From: Pegea sp. RAD2-039
Lineage: Eukaryota > Chordata > Thaliacea > Salpida > Salpidae
Direction: 5' to 3'
Length of the DNA stretch: 64,000 nt
Assembly (NCBI GenBank): GCA_034620365.1
Contig: JAQGEQ010000192.1
Coordinates: 3,405,001-3,469,000, forward strand
Shown one piece after another: positions 27,701-38,970 of this stretch. The stretch's first letter is position 1, and the number at the start of each line of letters is the position of its first letter. The notes below the pieces were generated by a model. The model saw only the letters and a list, made by a program, of their open reading frames with translations, was not told where the DNA came from and searched no databases. Made by a program: the position numbers and the translations under genes.

Positions 27701-28393
27701 GAACAGATAAAGTGTTTGAAGAGTTGATCATTTGCTGGTCTTTATAGGAATTCCCGTTTGGTACACCTACAACATTTATATAGAACAAAATTAGATTTCA
27801 GCATCTGATGCAGGATATGATGTTGTCAATGATATTGATTAAAACATCAAAGCTTAAGAAGTGTCGTTAATATCATATTAAGCAATTCTCTATTGTAAAC
27901 AGTAGATATAGTTTTGTCAGAAAAATAATTGCTTATATCCAACCAAATTTATTACTTACATATAAGAATGAAAAAGCATAGGTATAAAAACATACATAAA
28001 TGTAAATTGATATTTGTTAGGTAACAAAATTAAAACTTAACTGCTAATATATATTTTTCCGCAAGATTTTTGTAAGATTGACCTAAATATATTAAGTATC
28101 TATCTTTTTAAATATAGTTTTTTAAATTAGATTGGTACCTCAAACTTTATTTATTGCAATAAATGCAAAGGAGGGTGCCTGAAGAGAGCACCTCCCGCTA
28201 ACACACATTCTTACAAATATTACTTTATAAATATATTACTTTTCTATTCTCGCACCTAGTATATTTTGCAATTTTTTATTTTTACTGCTAAAATAATTCA
28301 TCAACATACTAACAGGAAGTAAAATGAATAGATATAAATATAAAATATTTTACCTCGATTTCCATTTCCATACCTACCGTTTTGGTTCGACAT
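15755..28393 (-). CDS. NOS1: Nitric oxide synthase, neuronal type with PDZ domain, complete
   Basis: Makes NO and citrulline from arginine, O2 and NADPH as a calmodulin-controlled dimer. Exons 5'-3': 28354-28393, 27611-27766, 26846-26956, 26473-26607, 26186-26345, 24257-24371, 23975-24123, 23450-23612, 23278-23369, 21971-22112, 21776-21915, 21052-21223, 20870-20971, 20362-20556, 20161-20243, 19936-20080, 19696-19800, 19503-19552, 19317-19445, 18879-19053, 18588-18723, 18399-18477, 18225-18328, 18082-18165, 17785-17954, 17254-17464, 17003-17090, 16810-16925, 16604-16746, 16140-16334, 15755-15916; 4047 nt, 1348 aa (human nNOS 1434). PDZ about 35-135 ([25 protein letters not shown]). Zinc cysteines CSKTEC near 243-248. 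Haem-ligand Cys near 333 in [14 protein letters not shown]. Substrate Glu in [14 protein letters not shown]. Basic calmodulin site near 635-675. FMN ([12 protein letters not shown]) with a roughly 40-residue autoinhibitory-type insert. FAD (RYYSISSSP). NADPH ([24 protein letters not shown]). Start ATG gives [11 protein letters not shown]. Introns 24372-26185 and 22113-23277 are long and hold nothing else recognised. Confidence 0.97.
28148..28220 (-). mobile_element. LINE 3'-tail fragment in NOS intron 1
   Basis: About 70 bases closely matching the 3' end of the LINE at 12371-12445: the hairpin GGGAGGTGCT / AGGCACCCTCC, then a linker and a TTGCAATAAATAAA tail. No reverse-transcriptase sequence is attached, so it is a severely 5'-truncated insertion, in the same orientation as NOS. 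Confidence 0.8.
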
Positions 28394-31300
28394 TTTTGTA
28401 AAAAATTATCGCTTTTCAGATTCAAATCAACCAAAATGATTTTTAATTAGTAACTTTCCTTCTTATAGAAAAGCAATGCCACAATTATTTACATAAGGTT
28501 GTCAATAAACGTAACCTCAAGTAAATTATTTGCAATATGTAAGATGGTCACGCCTTTTGGAAACAATATGGTTTAATTTTGTAATAAAAAAAAAACTTGT
28601 TTTATAGTATAACAAGTCTTTTGTTATTTCATTGAACTAGCTTTTTGTGGTATCATACTTCTTTTCTTGGTGTTATAAAATGATTTGAAAACTCATTCAA
28701 ATGTTGTTTGAACCCAAACAACTTTTGTGATTAGTTTCTTATTGTCTTTATTTTATTTTAATACAAGTCATTTAGCAAACAAATCGATCTTTCAAATCTA
28801 GCATCATCTTTGACAGAAGTTTTTAAAAGCATTATTATTTAATCAATGGTCAATTAAGGTAAACAATCAGCGCTTAGACTTTTTTGTAATTTTTGAAAGT
28901 GTCGTAAAAAAATAATAAGGCTTTGTTACTTTAACCAAATAAAATAAAGCGGAAGTTCCTCTTTTAATGAATCATATAATAATTTACATATAACTACACC
29001 AGTTTATACATCCTTAAAATACGAGCTTTTTTGGTAGTAAATAAATACAAAATAAATCAAGTTTAATTAGAGTAACTTCATAACGTTTACTTGGTTTGAT
29101 GTTTCTTATTCAGATCTTAAACAGTACAAATTTCCCAACCAGTTTCTGCATCATCCTATTTTGCTTTGTTTTCATGCAGATAACTAATCACAGCATCTTC
29201 TTAGAAAAGTGTCTACGTTGTCAGATCTTAGAATGATTTAAGTAATGTGTAATAAACACAATGTCTAATTCCCACTTTTTAATTAGACGCCCTTGTTTCA
29301 CTAGATTCCTAGTGCTCTACGAAGTAAAATAAAAAGCACCTGTCATTTCAAAAATTCGAATTTTTACTTCGGTTAGAAACAATTTATTCAATCGTGTCGA
29401 ATGACCTGACTCTTTTTTTATTGGATACTTTATCAAATGTTATCAAGAACCAGGCATGAAGTAGAACGTTCGAATTATCAATAGATTTTTATTATAGATC
29501 ACTTTTAGGACATTTTTCATGATTTAATGAAGACTAAATCTTTCTATTTGTCTAAAACATTTTTATTCTTTTTTTTTCTAACTAGGTAACAAAAAAATTA
29601 CCAAAGAATAGCTATTGTCTCATTTTGGAAAATCGCAGTAGTGACAAAGTTTGAATTAAGAAATCTTTCTTTTGCTCTTATGATCTAAATTCTTATGTTC
29701 TAAAATTCTTTATACACTAACTAGAATATTTTAAAGATTAGTTTTTGCATTTTCATCTCATAAACGTTTTATATATGACCTAGTAATTGTTGCAGACAGG
29801 AAAAATTGATTATACTAAAAGCCCAAATTTTTAATTAATGTTTATAAGAAAAGTTGTCTGTTACTTAAATGAGAATAAAATAATAGATATATTTTATTTA
29901 TTACAAGTTACATGTGGATTTTTAATTTACACTTTCAAATTTTTGGTGTTGTATTTCTCTAAAACTTTATATTAAATACTGGTAGAAGTTTAGTTGATAG
30001 TGAATTAAAGTTATTTTGCTCTATATGTTAATTACAAGACATTTTTTAAAGGAGAATATACGCTGCTATGGTTGGTGCTTTGCTGCGAGCAGTGGTCAAC
30101 TTATATGCGATTTTAAAGACCAAAAAATTAACATTTAAAATTCCTCTGTAAATTATGTATGCTGTGGTTTGGTGCTGTTGCCTAACATTTTTAATTGCTA
30201 ATTAAGCTGCTGATATTATAAATCTAAGTTCTTATACCACCTGGACAAATTTAGAAATTATTTCAAACTTTCAAAATGAGTGGCAGATCCAAACTGGCTT
30301 TTGTTGATTAACAAAATTGTAGTACATAGCATTGCAAGATAATAAATCATACTTGAATTTATTTTAATGTATTTTCTATAGTTGCTAAGTTTAAAGCTAA
30401 AATTTAACCTTTTGCCGAGTAATTAAACAAAGTAAAGTTTTCATTTAGTTTAATACAAAATTTGTTTGAGTCTAAAGATAATGATATAATAAAAAAGCAC
30501 AAAATAGTCTTAAGATTATTGTTTTGTTGCTTGGTAAATCAGTTCAGCTATATTTCTAAGCTTTCTGCTTTTTCCTACAGTTATCTTGCTTGGCGTTTTG
30601 ATACACTTACATATCATTTGAAAAGAATTCTTCATCAATCTTCTTACAATCTTTATTACAGGGTCTTATATCTTGTAAATAAGAAAAATATGATTCGAAT
30701 AGTTTTTATAGCTCCATTTTTTCCAGCCAGAATCATGAAAATATATTGAAAACTAAGTTAGTTTATTTTAGGTTAGCTCGTTTCGATTTCTTATAGGTGG
30801 GTAAAAAATTATCTTTTAAATTCAAATGGTTTTTGTTCCTTATATCATGTAATCTTTAATTGTTTAAATTTGCAAATTGTATTCTGTAAGAGGAAAACAA
30901 CACGAATTAAATGACTTTTATTGCGGCACATACCTTCGCATAATTTTGATGATATCATCAATTTTAAATTAAATCTTAAAAGAGAAAATATAATCCTAAA
31001 AACTCAGACATTTTTCCACAATTGCTTTTTGTAAGTTTTTAAAATTAAATGTAAATTTGTTCTTACTCACTATTTCATACTATTTTAGTTTGTTTATGAT
31101 TTTCAAGTGTTTTACTTTATGTTGAATTCAACCTCAAAACCTTCGATTATTCATACTATTTGTATTAAAAGATTATTTCTAATAAATAATAGCCACTTTT
31201 AAAATAGTCAATTAATTTAAGAATTTATTTGGTTTAAAAAGCCAATATTTTTTAGCCTGCTGTTTTACCTTTATTACTGCAGCTTATATAAATTTGACGT

Positions 31301-32230
31301 TTTGAAGCTTGTAAAGCTACTTTATTTTACATCAATAGTTTAAAAAAGTATGAAATTAAAATAAAACTTTTTTTCAGAGAGAAAAACCAATTGAAATTTT
31401 ACAAAAAAAAAACAGATATTCTTAATGTACATTTTATAATTAATTAAAAATCTTCAAGTAAAAATAATTTAGAATTTAAAAAATATTCGATATTATGATT
31501 ACTGATTTGTTTAGTCTTTTATAAAATTCTTTTTGGGAGTGATGAAGAACCTTCTTTTTCACTAAAACTTTAAATATTTATTTTGGTTTTATGTTTAGAA
31601 AACTTTTGAACTTTTCTAAAACAAACATCATTAAATCAAAGCTTAAGTGGATTTACTTAGTAGTAGGAAAGCATGAAATATATCTTTCTAAGTATTGATT
31701 AAATATTATAAGCCTGATCATTAAATAACGAATGTGTTGAGTCATTCACTTAAAATGCTCAATATAATACTAAGGGTAATAAAAATGTAAGTCTGTTTAC
31801 ATTTGAAGAAATAAAATTTTAAGTGAATGAAACTTTTTATCATCATTTAAAGTTAAATTTTTAAGCCAAGTATTTTTAAAGAAAACTTAACTTTTAAATG
31901 TGGATGTAGTTTGATTTAAAAGTTTGATGGAGAAAGTTCTATCAAGTAATTATATGCAGTGAAAGCCAGCTTAAATCAGATTAATTGATTAAAAAATTAT
32001 GTTTTTGTTTTCTTAGCAACTGTTTTGTATGTAATCAATTAAAACTTTTGTTTTTATTATTATCAGGTAAAGTTGTAATGTCTTCATTTTGTAAATAAGT
32101 CAATAAAAAAACTAGAAGTAGATAGATAAAACTTACAAAATCCTTAAACTTAATTTTGAAATAACTTATTTAATAGTTTATAAAAATTTAGTGTATATAC
32201 AGAGTCAATTAATTTTAAACATCTGAAATT
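28394..32230. other. Divergent intergenic region between NOS and coiled-coil/EF-hand gene
   Basis: Must contain both promoters, since the genes point away from each other. Very AT-rich. One open frame of 95 codons (30462-30749, +) has no recognised domain and no splice or family support. No TATA box or other element is convincing. Confidence 0.4.
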
Positions 32231-35200
32231 ATGCCAATAAGAAAGATCAGAGCAAAATCTGCAGTGAATGATAATTTCAACTGTACGCCTGAAAATGTCC
32301 AAGATATTCGAACAGCAATCGTTTGTTTATTAAACCGAATTTCTTCTTTAATTGAAATTCGTGATGGCAAAGCTCCAATTTCCTACAAAACATTCTTTCA
32401 AGAATTCTGTTTATTAGTAAGTAGAAATCAAAACAATAAAATTAATTTACTTCTTTGACTTTATATTTGATATTTTCATATATCTAAATGATACATTTCA
32501 AACTTTTCCTTTTATTTTGTACCTAAAATTTGTATCAAATAAATCCATTTGTTTAATTCTAAAATATAAAAGTATTTATTGCAATTTCAGAATGAAACTA
32601 TCTTTGAAAGTCTAACCAACCGTTATCTGCATTGGTCTTCATCAAAAAATGCAAGAAGCAAGTCATCAACAAGAAATTACCGAAAATCATTTTCAAATAT
32701 TAACTTAATGAGGTTTATAATTCAAACTTTAATTAAATTTATATAAAATTGTTTTTGTTGATAAAGAGCCAAAAAGACATAAAAAGTTTGACAAAACCAA
32801 AAAAATAGATCAGATAAGGTCTTTTAAAGAGTCTTTATAAATATTGAAGAAATTAGAAAAAATGTTTACCAAACTATTTCTCTACATCAGTAATTATGAA
32901 ACTTTTCACTAAATTTTAATATTATTTTCAGTAATAACTATGCACATGACCAAGCTGATAGATTTCTCAAAGCATTTATGTCTGCTTTTGAGCAATGTCG
33001 AAAAAGTTTAGTTTTTGCTTTGAAAAGAAGATCTGAAAAAGAACACTTACTAGCTAAAACCTTAGAAGATACAGAAAGTAAAAAGTCGATTATTTTGTAA
33101 AATTTCTGCATTTAAGAAAAGTTGACTTTTAAATTTGTTTTTCAAATGCTTAATATAGTTTGAATCAAAAAATTTGTTATAAATTTCTTCTATAATACAT
33201 GTCTAAAATAATTTTCTATATTTTGAAATGATCAAAGTTTAATTAGTAAAATAATTGAAAATAAAGATAGCAAATTTCAAAAATACGTTTAACTGAAATG
33301 ATAAACAAATGGTCTAGGAAAGCTGGAAAAGCAAACTAATGCATACAAGTTATTAGAAGAAAAATTAAACCTCTTTAATCAAAGTAAAAACTTTCAAGTA
33401 CCAAAATCCCCTAATTTATATGGAAGTTTTGAAAAAAACAAATTGAACGACATGAAGTAAGTCAACAAGTTATAATTATTTATAGTAGTTATAACGAATC
33501 TATTAATCACGTGAATCCTATAGTAGCTCTTTCGTTTTTTCTAACCTGAGTTTATTAAACAAGAAAATTTGTAGTTGTTTTAAAATTTATTTAGTATCTC
33601 TAACTTTTACCATCAGATTTCCAAGTCTTGAAACCAAGTTAACCACCATCGACCAACACAAAAAATCAAAGAATAAAGAAATAATATCATCAAATAATAA
33701 AAGCTCTGAAAGCTTTGTTGAGTTTGAAACAAGATTCGAAGAAAAAATTCATTCGTTGAAAGAACGAATAAAGGTTTGCAACTAAATATCGAATATTTTC
33801 ACTAAACAGTTACTCTTATTCAGGTGCTGGAATATCAATTGAAACGCGAATCGTTACGAAAAGGAAAACAAGAAAACTATATCCTCCATGAAAGACTTGA
33901 GTCTGTTGAAAGACAGTTGTTTGTAAAAGATCAGGTTCAAGATGATATTTGATTATACTTTTAATGTTATTAACGTGTGTAGTTGTTGATTTTGTAGATA
34001 GCTTGTTTGTAATACTCAATAATTTTGAGCTGAAAATAAATGATAAATAAGTTTTATAATAGTCTTTCTAGTTAATGAGAGATTTTTTCAAGTGATGACA
34101 AGTTGTAGTTGATGTTTACTTAATGGGTGTAATTGCCAATCCTTTAACTGTTTAACAAAAATAATTTCTTTTTATTCAACTTTGATGCTTTATCTTTTTT
34201 AGGAGCTTTATTTATCATACCAACAAAATCAGAAAAAAGAAAAACAATTTGTTTCACTTATTCACGGACTTCATCAAGATTATGAGTGAATAAAAAAATC
34301 CTTAAGTTGTTTCATTAAAGTTCATTGGAATTAAAACTTAGCTTTATTATTTTTACTGTATAATTGAAGTGTTTACAAAATGATCAAAAATTTTTAAAAA
34401 GTAATCCTAAGCAGCAGGAATTTTAATTTTGAAAATTGTTTGAAAAAATTGTTAACAACTCTTTTAATGATTAATCAAACTTCTCGTAAACGTCTCTTAT
34501 ACTCATTTTTTGTTTATCAATTTAGATTTCCATTTCTAGCAACTCATTATCTAAGATTTAGTATTTATTCAAACAAATTAAAAAAGTTTATTTATTGTGT
34601 AAATAAACTATTTCAAGCTCTAACTAATTTACTATACTTCTTATGGAATCGTTTATTTAGCTTTTATCCATTGTAGAAAAATAAGTGAAATTATTAACAA
34701 GGAACAATTGGAGAAAGGCTTAGCACCGTATAAGGAAGAACTCAAATTTAGGGTAAAAATATAAATATGTACTTATAAGCTTTTAACAATAAATTCTTTT
34801 GTCTCTTTGGTGGTTTTTATTTGTCTCAACTAGTTAATATTTGTTCAAAGAGAAAGTTGCTTTGTTAAAAGCCTTATCTTTTTTAATGTTATAAGAACTT
34901 ATATAAATATTCAATATCCTAAGAACTTAGCGCAAAAACTTCAACCAAAAATAATTTGTTTAGATACATAAAAATTTGATGGTAGTAATTTTCATCTGAC
35001 TTTTTTATCTCGACAGACTATTTTACAATATATAAATCAAGCAGTCGATACAAAAAATATCGAAGTTATAACTACTCGGTTACCTTCACACTATTCGTAT
35101 GTTGATCAAAAGTAAGTGAACAACATTATACTAAAGATAAAGAAAGTATAAAATAATCAAACTAAAGTTTTTCTCACATAAACCTTTATTATTGATTTAA

Positions 35201-36739
35201 AATAGTTTTAAAGCACTTAACAAACTACTTTAAATTGTTCGTAAAGTAAAAAAAATGATAATTGTTTTAAATACAGATTATCAAATGCTAAAGATGAAAA
35301 ATTTGATACAAATATTACCAATTTTATATCAGTCTCAAACTCTTCTAACAAATCAGGTAGATTTGCCTAAATGCTTTGACTTGTAAAACAATTATCGTAA
35401 AACTTGTAAAATGATTACTAACCTGTCATAAATAATAGTCATAAATACAATTGCTGACGATTCTATCTTTATTTAATGAGTATTCTTTTCTAGTGGTGAA
35501 TATTTTAACATTCCTCCTAAATTTTCTTCTATCACCAAACACTAACTCTCACTCAAGACACTAAAGAAACTTTTTAAAGTTTTGACTTATTATTTAGAAG
35601 TCAAAAGTAACTCAAAAATCAAACCAACATTAGTAAATCCAAAAACAGGAAGAGCTGACCTTCTAAAAATTATGAAAGAATTTCCATATCTTACCTTTAC
35701 TCAGGTAAATTTCTCAGCAAGTTTTTGAACTTTGAAATTAGTTTGTTATTATTGAACTTGTGTATGTTAACATACAGGAGCAATTTGTAGTTTTAGTATC
35801 ATTGCGACGTTATTTACATAAGATACAAAAATCTTGTGAGGAGCCACGAGGTATAAAATCATCTTTCAACAAAACAAAGCTCAGAAAACCTGATCTTACG
35901 ACCTTGTCTTGAGCTTGGTTGTTAATGATGCTTAAAAGCCTTTAGCAGCTTTCAGCACTTCAGTAATTTGATATAGTCTACATTTTTTAGGAAAAATTAA
36001 CAAAATATCGGAAAATAACTGAGATACTTAGATAAAGTAAACCGTTTGTCACAATTATCAAATATTTTAATTTAGATCGACAAATTATGGAAACAGTTCA
36101 AGTTATTCGATAAAAACAATGATCTAAGCCTTGACATGAAAGAAGTAAGTTATTGCCTCGATTAAATACTTTTTTTTCAGCAAAGAAAAGATATATATAA
36201 ATGTTGATAAGAAAATTGAAAAATTTTAAATTTATTTCCATTACTTCAAGTAATTTCTTTAAAGTAATGATGATTTAGATGCTAGTGTTTGTATATTTCA
36301 AACAAATATAATTTTTTAAATTATAAATAATAGATGATTGAGGTAATTCGAGAAAAAGAAATGCTTGATTTGGTGAGTGAGAAGAACGTAAGAGAAGCTT
36401 TAAAAGAAATTGATTCTGAAGATTGTGATTGTATTGATTTCTATGAGTTTCTTAAAATTGGCGAGATGATCATGAAAAAGCAAGGTAAATAACTATCATC
36501 AAAACACTTGAGTTGTTTATCTTAAAAACTAATTTTACAAGCATTTCTTAAGTATTCATAATTTGTTTTTTTAATCTTTAACAAACACCTAAATAGTAAT
36601 TTTATTTATGATGACCTTTATGATGACAAATTTTTTTAACAAAATCTTGCTGATTTGAATAGGTCGATCTGAAGTTTTCAAGTATCAACTTCTAAATAGG
36701 AAAGATCTAAGTGGAAATCGCTTCTGTCATATCCAATAG
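32231..36739 (+). CDS. Coiled-coil protein with C-terminal EF-hand, unrecognised family
   Basis: Proposed exons: 32231-32416, 32591-32712, 32932-33077, 33318-33456, 33617-33773, 33824-33934, 34203-34285, 34677-34752, 35017-35111, 35277-35356, 35598-35704, 35778-35850, 36076-36144, 36334-36484, 36663-36739; about 556 aa. I do not recognise the family. The N-terminus (MPIRKIRAKSAVND...) leads into a charged helical, coiled-coil-like middle (LEKQTNAYKLLEEKLNLF; FEEKIHSLKERIK; VERQLFVKDQ). A C-terminal EF-hand loop DKNNDLSLDMKE has canonical ligands; the second loop DSEDCDCIDFYE has Cys at ligand positions and is probably weak. Acceptor and donor phases agree through exon 12. The junction 35850/36076 is one base out of phase with simple GT-AG splicing, so a micro-exon or sequence error is likely there. 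At 34281-34289 the donor GTGAAT overlaps an in-frame TGA: unspliced RNA stops after about 315 residues, before the EF-hands. Confidence 0.75.
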
Positions 36740-36966
36740 TTTCTGTTCTGAATAAAAAGTTGGCATCAATATATTTGAAATCATTGTCAAATCTAAAACA
36801 AATAATAAACTGACTTGATCTACTATTGAAAGATTGACGTTTACTTTCTTTAAAACGAAGATAATTCTTTTTAAAAACTTCTACAAAACGTTTATAAATC
36901 TCAAAATCAAATATAACAAGCATTTATTAATATTATTCGTAGAATTGGCAGAATTTGTATAGTAAT

Positions 36967-36972
36967 AATAAA
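36967..36972 (+). terminator. Polyadenylation signal of coiled-coil/EF-hand gene
   Basis: AATAAA about 230 bases after the stop at 36739. The neighbouring glucosidase II beta gene ends convergently, with its own candidate signal near 37153, so the two transcripts end within about 200 bases of each other. Confidence 0.5.
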
Positions 36973-37152
36973 ATAGTTTTCAAACGTTTAGTTTTATTAA
37001 TCTAGACCAATATATCTTTGTTGGGAATTTTATGGTAGTCTATCAAATCCTTCAACTGCAAACAAAAATCTACCAGTCAGTAAACTATCTATTAAACGTC
37101 TCAAATGTCATACAAGAAATCAAAATGTCTTTTTAATGGTTCAATTATATCT

Positions 37153-37158
37153 TTTATT
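37153..37158 (-). terminator. Candidate polyadenylation signal of glucosidase II beta
   Basis: AATAAA on the minus strand (TTTATT on plus) about 190 bases downstream of the PRKCSH stop codon. Confidence 0.45.
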
Positions 37159-37345
37159 ACAAATTATAATAGCTTTAATATCAAAAGAGTACATTTCAAG
37201 GTACTTAACCTCATTGAGTAGAGTTTCTTAGCTTTAAAACAACATTTTCAGAACAACATTCTTCTGCTAACTATCTTAATAAACAATAAAAGTGAATTAA
37301 TAAAATCATACTGAAAGTATGTTGACTAGACTAATTGCTATATAT

Positions 37346-38944
37346 TTACAATTCATCATGAAGCTCCGTTTTGACATCTTCACAAGCACATGGAGTAACA
37401 AACTCAAATAGATAAGCACATCTAGAAGGCTCATCTACAGAAATAACTTTGTTTTCGACCCCACATTTAATTTTGACCTCTGTAGATCTTGAAGGACCAT
37501 TCCAGCAAGCAAGACCATTTGAGTATTTCATCTTAGAGTATTTATTATCTTCCGGACCGCTCCAGTCACCCCACTTTCCTAATGAGGTGGGAGAATCCGA
37601 GTTTAAAGGACTTTGTGTGATTTTATCAAAAGCACATAAAGTATATTTGTATTCTAAGGTTTTATAATCAAAACATTTGCCATCAATTGCATTAAAAGAA
37701 TCATCTGGACCAAAATCCATCTGTAATTTGTCCTTAATTGATTTTATATCACTTTCAATTGCTTTCCTATTTCTAACTATTTCATCAAAAATTCTTCTTT
37801 TTTCATCAGCTAATTTAATTACATCTTTGGTTTCATCATCATAATTAATATCAACTTGTATTGGCTTAGCAGTTTCTACAGATTCATCATATTCTTCCTC
37901 TGATTCATCTTCATCTGACTCATCTTCATCTGACTCATCTTCCTTAGATTCATCTTTATTAGCTTCAATAACAGGTTTTTCAGTTGCAGCTTTTTCTAAA
38001 TCATCATCAATTGCATCAGATTCTTCATCAATAGGCGGAGGAGGAATTACTTCATCTTTTTGAGGAGCTTTTGAACCATATGTATGTTTGATTTTAGGCC
38101 AAACATGAGCAAGAAAGTCTTTACTGTTAATACTATTTTCTGACATTATTGCTAATCCTTCAATCTCTGTAAACTCATTATCAGAAGTATCTGGGTCTAA
38201 CTCTGTATTTAAAATAAACTCTTGTAAACTCAAAATCCCATCTTTATTCAAATCCATCTCATCAAATGCAATGGAGCTAGCTTTCAAGTCAATTTCAGCT
38301 TCTTCTCTCTTCTTTTTCATTTCTTCAAGTTCATTAAATTTATCTTTTAGTTCCTTTTCTTTAACTTCAATTTCTTCTTTCTCCTTTTTAGAAGAAGCTT
38401 CATCTACTACAATTTTTGACAATTTATTTTCATATTCTTTCAACTGGTCTTGACGTTTTAATTTTGCTGACGCACCTTCAGCAGCATATTGTTTTTTTAA
38501 GAAATTTCCTTGCGTTTGAACCTTAGATTGCATCTCCATTTTTTCTTGATGAACCTTAAAAAGTACCACACAATTGTTAGTACAAGAATTAGGATATTTC
38601 CATTCATCAGAGCCATCGCAGCAGTCACAGATTCCGTCATTTACGCGAGATGAAGGAATACTTTTAGGTTTAAAACCTGCATTGATACAAAAAAACTTTC
38701 CATTCGAGCAAGCTGAGGTACCAGGCTCATCAGACCCATCTGCACAATCACAATAATCATCATTTACATAACTGAAGCTGATTGTTTTGCTTCCATCCAA
38801 GCATGTGAAATCAATTGATGAGTCGTAAAAGACTTTATTAGTGAGGGAAACACCTCTTGGTCGTTCAACAACACTTGAAGACGAATGACAAAAACTAAGA
38901 AAAGCTTTGAATAAAAGCAGCTGGTAAATTACTTTTAACATCAT
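37346..38944 (-). CDS. PRKCSH: Glucosidase II beta subunit, intronless
   Basis: Non-catalytic subunit of ER glucosidase II. It retains the alpha subunit in the ER and recognises mannose on N-glycans during glycoprotein quality control. 532 aa, one uninterrupted frame. Seen: signal peptide about 1-23 (VIYQLLLFKAFLSF); two LDL-receptor class A-like modules at about 48-79 and 86-121 (CDCADGSDE, CDCCDGSDEW); charged coiled coil 131-228; EF-hand loop DLNKDGILSLQE 231-242; acidic tract 331-355 (DESDEDESDEDESEEE); C-terminal mannose-6-phosphate-receptor homology domain about 424-521 with paired cysteines (GKWGDWSG, NGLACWNGPSR, CAYLFEFVTPCACED); ER-retrieval signal HDEL at the end. Length and domain order match the family. 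A second ATG follows immediately; the first is used here. The lack of introns contrasts with the intron-rich neighbours. A possible 3' splice site lies 15 bases upstream of the ATG. Confidence 0.97.
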   Translation of the reverse strand: MMLKVIYQLLLFKAFLSFCHSSSSVVERPRGVSLTNKVFYDSSIDFTCLDGSKTISFSYVNDDYCDCADGSDEPGTSACSNGKFFCINAGFKPKSIPSSRVNDGICDCCDGSDEWKYPNSCTNNCVVLFKVHQEKMEMQSKVQTQGNFLKKQYAAEGASAKLKRQDQLKEYENKLSKIVVDEASSKKEKEEIEVKEKELKDKFNELEEMKKKREEAEIDLKASSIAFDEMDLNKDGILSLQEFILNTELDPDTSDNEFTEIEGLAIMSENSINSKDFLAHVWPKIKHTYGSKAPQKDEVIPPPPIDEESDAIDDDLEKAATEKPVIEANKDESKEDESDEDESDEDESEEEYDESVETAKPIQVDINYDDETKDVIKLADEKRRIFDEIVRNRKAIESDIKSIKDKLQMDFGPDDSFNAIDGKCFDYKTLEYKYTLCAFDKITQSPLNSDSPTSLGKWGDWSGPEDNKYSKMKYSNGLACWNGPSRSTEVKIKCGVENKVISVDEPSRCAYLFEFVTPCACEDVKTELHDEL

Positions 38945-38958
38945 TTTAATGATTCACT

Positions 38959-38970
38959 CTAAAAAAAAGA
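38959..38970 (-). promoter_or_regulatory. Possible 3' splice acceptor in PRKCSH 5' leader
   Basis: On the minus strand a run of eight T is followed by AG, then AGTGAATCATTAAA and the start ATG. A polypyrimidine-AG so close to the ATG suggests a 5' UTR intron or a trans-splice acceptor. No matching donor exon or leader RNA was found in the window. Confidence 0.4.

Noticed and set aside
30462..30749. 95-codon plus-strand frame in the NOS to coiled-coil intergenic region
   Set aside because: Begins in AT-rich DNA, no recognised motif and no neighbouring exons in phase.
34440..34676. 78-codon plus-strand frame inside the coiled-coil/EF-hand gene
   Set aside because: Lies within the intron 34286-34676 and ends at its acceptor; flanking exons join in phase without it.
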